A stretch of DNA of 27,975 nucleotides, taken from positions 1-27,975 of the IMG/VR virus record IMGVR_UViG_3300032047_000100, one strand, 5' to 3'. A program made the translations under genes and the position numbers. Below the pieces are notes generated by a model. The model was not told the DNA's origin, made no database searches, and was given only the letters and a program-made list of their open reading frames with translations. This document shows, in pieces, positions 20,352 through 27,975 of the stretch (within the stretch, counting starts at the first letter, position 1; the number at the start of each line of letters is the position of its first letter). The DNA comes from a virus.

Positions 20352-21707
20352 ATGGGATTATTAGACGGTACTACGCAGAGACAATATTATGAATCGAATA
20401 CATTTGGTGGTTATCAATTTACTTCTTTAGACGATATTATAACTCAATTTGAAATTGCTTATGTTGGTGAGAACAAAATAATATCAAAAATAAAAAGAGC
20501 TGATATCGCTTTTCACGCTCAAAGAGCTTTACAAGAATTATCTTTTGACACTTTAAAATCTGTAAAAGCACAAGAAATCACAGTTCCCGCTACATTACAA
20601 ATGACGTTGCCACAAGACTACGTAAACTATACTAAAATTAGTTGGGTGGACTCTGCTGGTATTAAACACTTATTATATCCTACAAGTAAAACTTCAAATC
20701 CATCTTCGGCCCCATTGCAAGATTCTGTGGGTGATTTTGTATTACAAGCGGTTGGAACGTTGAGCGACTCGTCAAGTAGTATTACTTTAGATGATGAATA
20801 TAAAGACATATTAGTTGGTATGGCGGTGACTGGTCCTTATGTACCAAGTGGGGCCGTTGTTACTGCTACATCAAACTTGGGCGGTATTACGATTATAACT
20901 ATAGACAATGACAACGATACTAGTACTGATTTTTTTCCAACGGAAAGCTTAACAAATGCAACTTTAACTTTTACAGCTGAAGATGGGTCTTTAATATTAC
21001 CACAAAAATCTTCCTATATAGTTGAAAACTTAACTTGGAATGCCTCGGGTTATCCCCTTGATAAAATAACAGCCAGCGCCGCCGCTGACATAGCAGATAT
21101 AAAAGTTGGTATGTTAGTTTCTCATGATCATTTTACAGTTGGAACAACGGTGGTTAATATTGACGGAACAACCATTATCGTCTCTAGTTCTGTGCTCGAT
21201 ACGACAGCGGTAACGGCTGGTGAAATAACATTTGTAGATCCGGATAAAGATACTACGACCTGGGCAAATTACAAATCAACAACACCATCTGAAAATAATA
21301 ATGATGATTACGAGGATGATACTTACTGGCCGGCTGAAGGATCAAGATTTGGATTAGACCCTCAACATGCCCAAGCTAATGGATCTTTTTATATAGATAA
21401 CATGTCAGGAAAAATACACTTTAGCTCTAATATTTCAGGAAAAACTGTGATCTTAGATTATATAAGTGACAGCCTTGGTACTGATGCTGAAATGCAGGTT
21501 CATAAATTTGCAGAAGAAGCAATGTATAAATTTATAGCGCACTCTATACTATCTACATCTTCTTTGCCAATCCACCAACAATTAGCGCCAAGATTTAAAA
21601 AAGAAAAATTTGCAGCTGTAAGGCAAGCAAAATTAAGATTATCTAATATTAAATTAGAAGAATTAACTCAAATACTTAGAGGTAAATCTAAGCAAATAAA
21701 ACACTAG
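20352..21707 (+). CDS. Connector/tail-tube-type protein with two inserted beta modules, 451 aa
   Basis: Residues 1-110 carry a well-patterned N-terminal domain (RQYYESNTFGGYQFTSLDDI; ADIAFHAQRALQELSFDTLK; LPQDYVNYTKISWVDSAGIK), and residues 375-451 are helical (QVHKFAEEAMYKFIAHSILS; KKEKFAAVRQAKLRLSNIK). These two parts probably form one adaptor/ring fold, as in tail tubular protein A-like or gp4-like connectors. Between them lie two related beta modules at about 143-209 and 238-296 (VGMAVTG and VGMLVSHD; a GT-x-V or GA-x-V turn; a closing L/I-TF strand). The same module occurs in the protein at 8559. Surface display of these inserts around the neck is my inference. The gene is 4 bases behind the previous one and 3 bases before the giant tail gene. 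Confidence 0.82.
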   Translation: MGLLDGTTQRQYYESNTFGGYQFTSLDDIITQFEIAYVGENKIISKIKRADIAFHAQRALQELSFDTLKSVKAQEITVPATLQMTLPQDYVNYTKISWVDSAGIKHLLYPTSKTSNPSSAPLQDSVGDFVLQAVGTLSDSSSSITLDDEYKDILVGMAVTGPYVPSGAVVTATSNLGGITIITIDNDNDTSTDFFPTESLTNATLTFTAEDGSLILPQKSSYIVENLTWNASGYPLDKITASAAADIADIKVGMLVSHDHFTVGTTVVNIDGTTIIVSSSVLDTTAVTAGEITFVDPDKDTTTWANYKSTTPSENNNDDYEDDTYWPAEGSRFGLDPQHAQANGSFYIDNMSGKIHFSSNISGKTVILDYISDSLGTDAEMQVHKFAEEAMYKFIAHSILSTSSLPIHQQLAPRFKKEKFAAVRQAKLRLSNIKLEELTQILRGKSKQIKH

Positions 21708-21710
21708 TAT

Positions 21711-24700
21711 ATGCCTGAGATAAAACACCAGTTTACCGCTGGTAAGATGAACAAGGATCTTGACGAGAGGCTTGTTCCAAACGGTGAATATAGAGACGCG
21801 ATGAACGTACAAGTGTCAACGTCAGAAGGCTCTGAGGTTGGTACCGTTCAAAATATATTAGGTAACTCTTTAGTTTCAGGGCAAGATTTTATTGAAAATG
21901 ATGCTTACTGTGTTGGTTCTGTAGCGGACGAAAAAAACGATACTTTATATTATTTTATTGTTAATGGCCAATCTTCTTACAAAGGCGATGTTATAATTCA
22001 ACATAATGTAAAAGACAATAGCATAAGTCCAGTATTAGTTGACACAAGTGGTGATGTGTTAAACTTTAAAAATGGCAGGACTAACGACCCCACTTATTAT
22101 ATAACTGGCGTTAATATAATTGACGGTATGTTATTTTGGACAGACAATTATTCCGAGCCAAAAAAGATCAATATTCCAAGATCAATCAATGGTACCAATT
22201 CCGGTGGCCTAACTCACACAGATTTTATTAACGAAAAGACTAGCGTTTCTACACCTATAGAAGAAAAGCATATTACTGTTATTAAGCAAGCGCCTTTATC
22301 AGCACCTAAAATAGAATTAATATCAGAAAGGGACGAGGATAAAACTTATACTGGCGTAATGCGTATCACAGGGCCATTTACTGGGGGTAATGCCAATAAT
22401 GAATCATCATTTAATTTTAGCGCCAATCAAGTTCAAACTAGGTATGATTTTTCTGGATTAAGGATTGGTGATAGTTTTCAAACTGAAATAGAAACTGATA
22501 TAAACGGTGAAAGTGATTTTACTTTAGAGTGGAATGATGGTGACACTGTCTTGTTTAAGGAGTTTATAGATGATCAAGCCCCAACGTTACCAATAACAAA
22601 TTACACTATAAAAGCTAGAGTAGCTGAAAAATTTAATAATAGTAATGAAAATAGGTTTACTGACAGTAGAAGTGAAGAGGCTATAAATGGTGATTTTATC
22701 ACGCCCGATGCTACTGGAACTTGGCCTGAGAGGTTCGACGCTTCTGGTGGGTCTGCTGCCGGTATTACATATAATAGCGCTCTTAATAGAGTAGAGTGGA
22801 ACTTTCCTACATCCAGCACTACTAGTTGGAAAGTTTTTAAGTATATTAGAGATGCTAGCAACAACCAGCCTAACTGGGATGATGGCGGCACGCCAAAGAC
22901 ATACAGAGTTACAGTTGAATTATCTGGAGTTACAGAAGGTCAGCTACGGCTTTATATTGTATCTTCCCAAACAAATAATGGCGGTTGGAACTACGCGTGG
23001 AAGACTGGTAATATGACCACTAATGGAACCCATGTTTTTGATATCACAACAGACATAAATGTAGGAGCTACTGTACATAATTGGAACCAATTTGCTGAAA
23101 ACTTCTTTTTCACAAACAGTAGTACTAGTATAGGTTTTGTAGGTAATATTGATTCTGTTTCTATAGAAAATCTAGATGCTACAAATGCTAGAGTTAGGTT
23201 TGAGGTACTAGATATAGAAGGCATCCCACCTATAGTTCAAGATGGTGATACAGAACTAAAGTATGCTATTGACAAACAAGAAACAGGTGACAAGCTTTAT
23301 GAGTTTAAGTTCCCTAGATTCGCTACAAGATACAAATATCAAGACGGTGAGTACTCTGCTTTTTCTCCCTTTACTTCAGTGGCATTTTTACCAGGCTCAT
23401 TTGATTATGACCCTATTAAAGGTCACAACGTTGGAATGACTAATAGACTTAATAGCGTTAACGTGTACCCTGGGACTAATATTGTTCCAGATGGCGTTAC
23501 GCTTATAGACGTTTTATATAAAGAAGAAAAATCGCCAAATGTTTATGTTTTAGACTCTATAAAGCAAGCAAACTGGAACAGTATGTACAGTGTGACGTCA
23601 GAAGCTGTTAATAGAGCCGTTCCATCTAACCAATTATTGAGGCCTTGGGATAACGTGCCTAAAAAAGCTTTAGCTCAGGACGTGACAGGTAGTAGAATTG
23701 TATACGCTAACTACGAGCAGGGCTATGACTTACTAGACAACAGCGATAATGAGTATGAGTCAAATATTACTGTTGATTTTGAAAGCGAGACAGTTGGTAG
23801 TAAGGTAAAACCGTCTATTAAATCGTCTAGAGATTATCAGGTTGGCATAACGTTTGTTGATCAGTATGGTAGAGAAACACCTGTTGTTGCTGGTCAAGTT
23901 CAAAATACATCTGACGCTAAAAGAGCCAGTAAAGAACTAGCCGACAAAGCAAATAAAATAAGTGTTGTTTTAAACAATAACGATTTTATGAAAGACGCTA
24001 AGTTCTTTAAATTTTTTGTTAAAGAGACTTCTGGAGAATATTATAACATGGCGATGGATAGATTTTGGAAAGCAGAAGATGGGCATGTTTGGGTGTCTTT
24101 TCCTTCGTCTGATGTAAATAAGATTGATATAGACTCTTATCTAATATTGAAAAAAGGTATTGATTCTAGCAGTTTAGTTGGAGATCCGGCTAGATATAAA
24201 GTTATAGCTATAGAAAACGAAGCGCCCGACTTTATTAAAACTAAAAAAACCGTAATAGCTGAAAACATGCACGTTGAAAGTGCTAGTTCTACAGATTTAT
24301 TTGGTAGCACTCTTGCGGGTACGCCGATTCCAGGTGTTAAAGAATTTAAACTAAAATACGAGCCTTTTAGAAACAGTAGTGGATCAAATTTGGATTTAGT
24401 TGATGACGGTAGCGTACATTACGTAGAGTTTACCAACTTAACATCGTCCTCTATTTCTCAGCGATATAGAATAAGTAAAATTGATACCAATTGGAGACAT
24501 CAAACGACTAGCAACCCTGTTTATATTATAAAACTAGACAAGCAACTTGGTGATGACGTTGATTTTATTAATGATGGTACCGAAATATTAGATAACACGA
24601 TAGTGAGGGTATATAAATACAAAAAAGAAAACTCACCAGAATTTGATGGTAGATTTTTTGTTAAAATAGTACAAGACAGTATCTTTAAAAGTAATGTGAG

Positions 24701-27700
24701 CACCAATCAAAGCGCCACCGACTACAAGGTTGTTGTTAGTAAAAAATTATATTACCTAAGTCCCTTTACTAATCACAATGCCATCCACTCAGCCGCTATA
24801 ACTGGACTAGGTAATAACGCTGCTATAGGCGAGGTAGCTAATATGTATGAAAGCACTAATACCAACGGTGCGTCAAATACTTTTGGCAGATTAGCGCCTT
24901 TTTTTAGAAACTACAAATACCCACCTAGCTCTGTGGAGCATAATGATGATAATGGTAATCCACAGCCTATTGGGCAATATCGTTTTGGATTAGGTGATCA
25001 TTGGAAAAATGAGTTTCTAGACTACACTTGTGGAGGGGCAAATTACTGGGACGGTGCTTGGAACAATAATCCGCACTATAGACAATACACCAACTTAAAA
25101 CAGGCAGATAAATATCCAAATCAAGATCCAGACGAAGAAGAAGTTTGGTTTATTGACGCTCATAAATACTTTGGATCTAGAAGCACTAACTATAATAGTT
25201 TACATTGGGGCTATGTCAGCCAATCAAATGGAAATAAAAGTGGTATATCGAACTATGCAGCGGGCTCACCCCAAGCCACATTGAGCATTGCTATTGGCGG
25301 TATATACCACGATGACGTATCAACTTCAAATGAACAGTCTATTGATAATTTTTTCAACGTTGGGTATGATGGTGGTAATTCATATTACCAAGACGACGCT
25401 ACAAAGAGTTTAGTTGGTCAATTTAATTCGAGTAAAAAGTTTAGATTTAGAGATGACCCAGAACAAACAGTATATACGGTGCAGTCCAAAGTGGATAGTC
25501 AACTGCTTAGGTTTAATGATGGTAACCCTACTGATGAAACACAAGGACATGTTAGTGGCGTTTACCCTTGGTCTAGTGGCTATAGTTGGAATTTACAAAT
25601 TGCTCAACTATCTCCAAACTTCACCAGAAATTGGGATTTAAGAGTTAAAAACCCAAACAACGATGGGCAAATGAACTGGGTGCCAACAGGGACTGCGGGC
25701 CCTATAACTGGTGGTTTAGAAATAACGATAGATCATAGTGCTTTTGCACCCACTAATACTCACGGAAACCTTATTGTTTCTGTTGCAAGTCCAATTGGAA
25801 TTGATCCCACTAGAGGCTCTTGGCCAATAAAAGAAGGAATGATATTGGTTAGCCATAGCGATGGTGGTACTACATACGATGGCACGAGCAACAAAGAGTA
25901 TCTAGCAATATGGAAAATCGAAAAACAAACCGCTACTAAGTATAATATTCATTTAACAGGATATTCTAAGTTACTGCAAAGCACCCATTTAATATTTGCT
26001 ACTGCACCAACGGTTAGTCAGTCAATGGTATTTAAGCAAGCAAAAATGAATGGTTATAGTCAATTTTCTGCTAATAGAATAAATGAGCAAAATGCTCCTA
26101 CATACGGTTTAACAAACCCAGGTCTATACGCGCTTGGTTATAGTATTGAGTTTTTAGAAGAGGTTGAAGCGGATAGCGTTCTGCCTGACAATCCAGCAAT
26201 ATGGGAAACAGAGCCAAAAGAAAATACACCTTTAGATGTATATTACGAGGCTAGTGGCTTAAATCCTGTTAAATTAGAAGATGACACTAAGCATTTAGCA
26301 ATCCCCATTGGCTCAACTGTGACCCACACTGGGAATTCCGCTAGTATTTCAGAAGGAACATTAGTTGCTAGTGTTGGCTTTATCCCATATAACGAACCAA
26401 TGAGTGCAAACGCTCAGAGCGGTTGGTACATGATACTTGGGTCGAAAATAGAACTACCAGATCCGTTCGTCGGAGCGCCTTATATAGTCGAGCAATCTAC
26501 CCTGCGCATTGCGAAACCCGACGGTAGCTCTGTAAATGTTGTAGTGACTGGTTGGGAGGGTTCTGATGCTAATGCTACTAAGTTTTTTATAGGTGAAGAA
26601 CTATACAATAAAAAATACACTCTAAATTGGCACAATTGCTTTTCTTTTGGTAACGGTGTAGAATCAAATAGGATTAGAGATACTTTTAATTTACCATTTA
26701 TTGACAATGGGGCTAGAGTATCTACAACATTAGAAGATGAAGAGGATTATAGATTAGATCGTAGAAAAAGTGGATTAATATACTCCGGGCTTTACAACAG
26801 TATTGGCGGTATTAATAATTTAAACCAATTTATAGCCGCAGAAAAAATAACTAAAGATCTAAACCCTGTATATGGTAGTATTCAAAAACTACACTCTAGA
26901 GATTCTGATTTAATAGCGTTATGTGAAGATAAAGTAGTACAAATACTAGCAGATAAAGACGCTGTTTTTGAAGCAGACGGTAGTCCTCAGTTGACTGCTA
27001 CAAATAGAGTTTTAGGGCAATCTAGACCTTTTGTAGGTGAGTATGGTATATCAAGCAATCCAGAGTCGTTTGCGTCTGAATCTTATAGAGCTTATTTTAC
27101 AGATAAAGTTAGAGGCGCTGTAATGAGATTATCAAAAGATGGGTTGACACCTATATCCGATGCTGGCATGAAAGATTACTTTAAAGATAATCTTAAAAAT
27201 AACGATTTATTAATTGGTAGTTATGATGATAAAAAAGATGAATACAACTTAACGCTACCAACCACGGGCACTACAGTTTCGTTTAAAGAAGACATAAGAG
27301 GTTGGGTTAGTTTTAAATCTTTTGTGCCTGACAATGCCATTAGTTGTGCAAATGATTATTTTACATTGAAAGATGGTAAGCTTTATAAACACCATGACGA
27401 GGGTGTAGATAGAAATACTTTTTATGATAGTTTTACAGAATCACATGTGGATGTGTTGTTAAACGACATGCCTAGTAGTATAAAATCATATCACACTTTA
27501 GATTATGAAGGTAGTCAATCTAGAGTTGAAGGTATCAAAAGAGTAGAGGTAACAGGAATAGAACACGCTGATGGCTCGTCTATTGATGGTAAATATTTCT
27601 TCTTTGAAGTGTCGGATATGGACGCGTTATTAGATAATTCAAATTGGCATACTACAACTGTTGAAGTAAAGCAATACCGTAATAGTATACTTATACGCGC

Positions 27701-27975
27701 GGGGTTAGTGAAAATCTGGGATAACACTTCTAGTAACTCGTTATTTCCTGCTTCAACTTCTGGAGGCCCAACAAAAGGACACGGGCGGTATAACACAGGT
27801 ACTGAGCCAGGGGACTTTGAAGTTGGAGATGTTATAACAACGCAACTCCAAGAAGAAAGTATTCACGCGATTGGTTCTAACCTATTTAATTCTACTCCAA
27901 CAGACGGTTGGTTCGTTAGTAATATTGAGACAAATAAAGAAAAAGGTAGTTTATCTGAATTTATAGAAAAAGAAG
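21711..27975 (+). CDS. Giant tail/stabilization-type protein, >2088 aa, partial
   Basis: The frame opens at ATG 21711 and stays open for 6265 bases to the window edge. The N-terminus (HQFTAGKMNKDLDERLVPNG, then EYRDAMNVQVSTSEGSEVGT) is the pattern seen at the start of propeller-like stabilization/tail-hub proteins in podovirus-like marine phages and recalls P22 gp10. Around 26630-27480 a conserved domain appears: NGVESNRIRDTF, ITKDLNPVYGSIQKLHSRDS, LCEDKVVQILADKDAVFEAD, RPFVGEYGISSNPESFASES, YRAYFTDKVRGAVMRLSKDG, GWVSFKSFVPDN, DYFTLKDGKLYKH and YHTLDYEGSQS. Between lie large variable beta-rich stretches that read like carbohydrate-binding or fibronectin-type insertions. Likely a tail hub/nozzle scaffold holding receptor-binding parts. 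The C-terminus is not seen. Confidence 0.85.
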   Translation, partial: MPEIKHQFTAGKMNKDLDERLVPNGEYRDAMNVQVSTSEGSEVGTVQNILGNSLVSGQDFIENDAYCVGSVADEKNDTLYYFIVNGQSSYKGDVIIQHNVKDNSISPVLVDTSGDVLNFKNGRTNDPTYYITGVNIIDGMLFWTDNYSEPKKINIPRSINGTNSGGLTHTDFINEKTSVSTPIEEKHITVIKQAPLSAPKIELISERDEDKTYTGVMRITGPFTGGNANNESSFNFSANQVQTRYDFSGLRIGDSFQTEIETDINGESDFTLEWNDGDTVLFKEFIDDQAPTLPITNYTIKARVAEKFNNSNENRFTDSRSEEAINGDFITPDATGTWPERFDASGGSAAGITYNSALNRVEWNFPTSSTTSWKVFKYIRDASNNQPNWDDGGTPKTYRVTVELSGVTEGQLRLYIVSSQTNNGGWNYAWKTGNMTTNGTHVFDITTDINVGATVHNWNQFAENFFFTNSSTSIGFVGNIDSVSIENLDATNARVRFEVLDIEGIPPIVQDGDTELKYAIDKQETGDKLYEFKFPRFATRYKYQDGEYSAFSPFTSVAFLPGSFDYDPIKGHNVGMTNRLNSVNVYPGTNIVPDGVTLIDVLYKEEKSPNVYVLDSIKQANWNSMYSVTSEAVNRAVPSNQLLRPWDNVPKKALAQDVTGSRIVYANYEQGYDLLDNSDNEYESNITVDFESETVGSKVKPSIKSSRDYQVGITFVDQYGRETPVVAGQVQNTSDAKRASKELADKANKISVVLNNNDFMKDAKFFKFFVKETSGEYYNMAMDRFWKAEDGHVWVSFPSSDVNKIDIDSYLILKKGIDSSSLVGDPARYKVIAIENEAPDFIKTKKTVIAENMHVESASSTDLFGSTLAGTPIPGVKEFKLKYEPFRNSSGSNLDLVDDGSVHYVEFTNLTSSSISQRYRISKIDTNWRHQTTSNPVYIIKLDKQLGDDVDFINDGTEILDNTIVRVYKYKKENSPEFDGRFFVKIVQDSIFKSNVSTNQSATDYKVVVSKKLYYLSPFTNHNAIHSAAITGLGNNAAIGEVANMYESTNTNGASNTFGRLAPFFRNYKYPPSSVEHNDDNGNPQPIGQYRFGLGDHWKNEFLDYTCGGANYWDGAWNNNPHYRQYTNLKQADKYPNQDPDEEEVWFIDAHKYFGSRSTNYNSLHWGYVSQSNGNKSGISNYAAGSPQATLSIAIGGIYHDDVSTSNEQSIDNFFNVGYDGGNSYYQDDATKSLVGQFNSSKKFRFRDDPEQTVYTVQSKVDSQLLRFNDGNPTDETQGHVSGVYPWSSGYSWNLQIAQLSPNFTRNWDLRVKNPNNDGQMNWVPTGTAGPITGGLEITIDHSAFAPTNTHGNLIVSVASPIGIDPTRGSWPIKEGMILVSHSDGGTTYDGTSNKEYLAIWKIEKQTATKYNIHLTGYSKLLQSTHLIFATAPTVSQSMVFKQAKMNGYSQFSANRINEQNAPTYGLTNPGLYALGYSIEFLEEVEADSVLPDNPAIWETEPKENTPLDVYYEASGLNPVKLEDDTKHLAIPIGSTVTHTGNSASISEGTLVASVGFIPYNEPMSANAQSGWYMILGSKIELPDPFVGAPYIVEQSTLRIAKPDGSSVNVVVTGWEGSDANATKFFIGEELYNKKYTLNWHNCFSFGNGVESNRIRDTFNLPFIDNGARVSTTLEDEEDYRLDRRKSGLIYSGLYNSIGGINNLNQFIAAEKITKDLNPVYGSIQKLHSRDSDLIALCEDKVVQILADKDAVFEADGSPQLTATNRVLGQSRPFVGEYGISSNPESFASESYRAYFTDKVRGAVMRLSKDGLTPISDAGMKDYFKDNLKNNDLLIGSYDDKKDEYNLTLPTTGTTVSFKEDIRGWVSFKSFVPDNAISCANDYFTLKDGKLYKHHDEGVDRNTFYDSFTESHVDVLLNDMPSSIKSYHTLDYEGSQSRVEGIKRVEVTGIEHADGSSIDGKYFFFEVSDMDALLDNSNWHTTTVEVKQYRNSILIRAGLVKIWDNTSSNSLFPASTSGGPTKGHGRYNTGTEPGDFEVGDVITTQLQEESIHAIGSNLFNSTPTDGWFVSNIETNKEKGSLSEFIEKE

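Noticed and set aside
25414-25641. 75-aa plus-strand ORF in another frame inside the giant tail gene
   Set aside because: It overlaps the continuous giant frame in full, and its product looks like frame-shifted tail sequence. No evidence for an overlapping gene or programmed frameshift site.
1-27975. Integrase, CRISPR array, transposon or insertion sequence
   Set aside because: No recombinase or transposase motifs, no regularly spaced direct repeats and no terminal inverted repeats with target duplications were seen, so the attP reading of the tRNA-like hairpin has no support from a gene in the window.

Overview
The window reads as part of the genome of a tailed double-stranded DNA phage (Caudoviricetes), probably marine and infecting a Bacteroidota/Flavobacteriia-type host. 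The DNA is AT-rich. The genes are tightly packed and often overlap as TAATG or TGATG. Most starts follow A/T-rich leaders with no clear Shine-Dalgarno, as is usual in Bacteroidota. The first rightward gene encodes a secreted protein whose C-terminus looks like a type IX secretion (T9SS) sorting signal, a system confined to Bacteroidota. No integrase, polymerase, complete tRNA, CRISPR array or insertion sequence is visible.

Layout. Positions 1-1400, leftward: a cluster of very small genes (17-83 aa), including a small lipoprotein and single-helix membrane peptides. It carries three copies of a spaced DNA motif, TTACAA-N3-AAATACGA-N8-GGATAATAT, all pointing left and two of them just upstream of genes, so probably phage promoters. 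A hairpin resembling the T-arm and acceptor stem of a tRNA lies between two of these genes. Positions 1400-1670: a divergent gap holding two long-range inverted repeats that could form a structured RNA. Positions 1671-4630, rightward: the T9SS-like secreted protein, then virion-associated or unknown genes. Positions 4657-6460: a phage GroEL and a short GroES-like co-chaperonin. Positions 6529-11248: a tandem pair of 142-aa paralogs, a winged-helix candidate, a zinc-knuckle microprotein, a small membrane protein and a 3TM holin, two structural candidates, a coiled-coil protein, a protein that looks like two GroES barrels in tandem, and a small gene in the terminase-small-subunit position. Positions 11248-21707: the head module, comprising terminase large subunit, portal, scaffold, major capsid protein with its own terminator, and two connector-type proteins. 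From 21711 to the window edge: an open reading frame of more than 2088 codons for a giant tail/stabilization-type protein.

How it may work together. Terminase, portal, scaffold, capsid and connectors form a standard head assembly line. The chaperonin genes lie in the same rightward block, so the phage probably makes its own folding chamber while making virion proteins. GroEL lacks the C-terminal GGM tail and the small GroES lacks the roof hairpin; both changes would enlarge the cage, as T4 Gp31 does. The second, double-barrel GroES-like protein near the terminase has no assigned role and is the most unusual part of the window, together with the T9SS-type cargo gene and the microprotein cluster with its shared promoter motif.

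Functional names come from motif recognition and gene order, without database searches.
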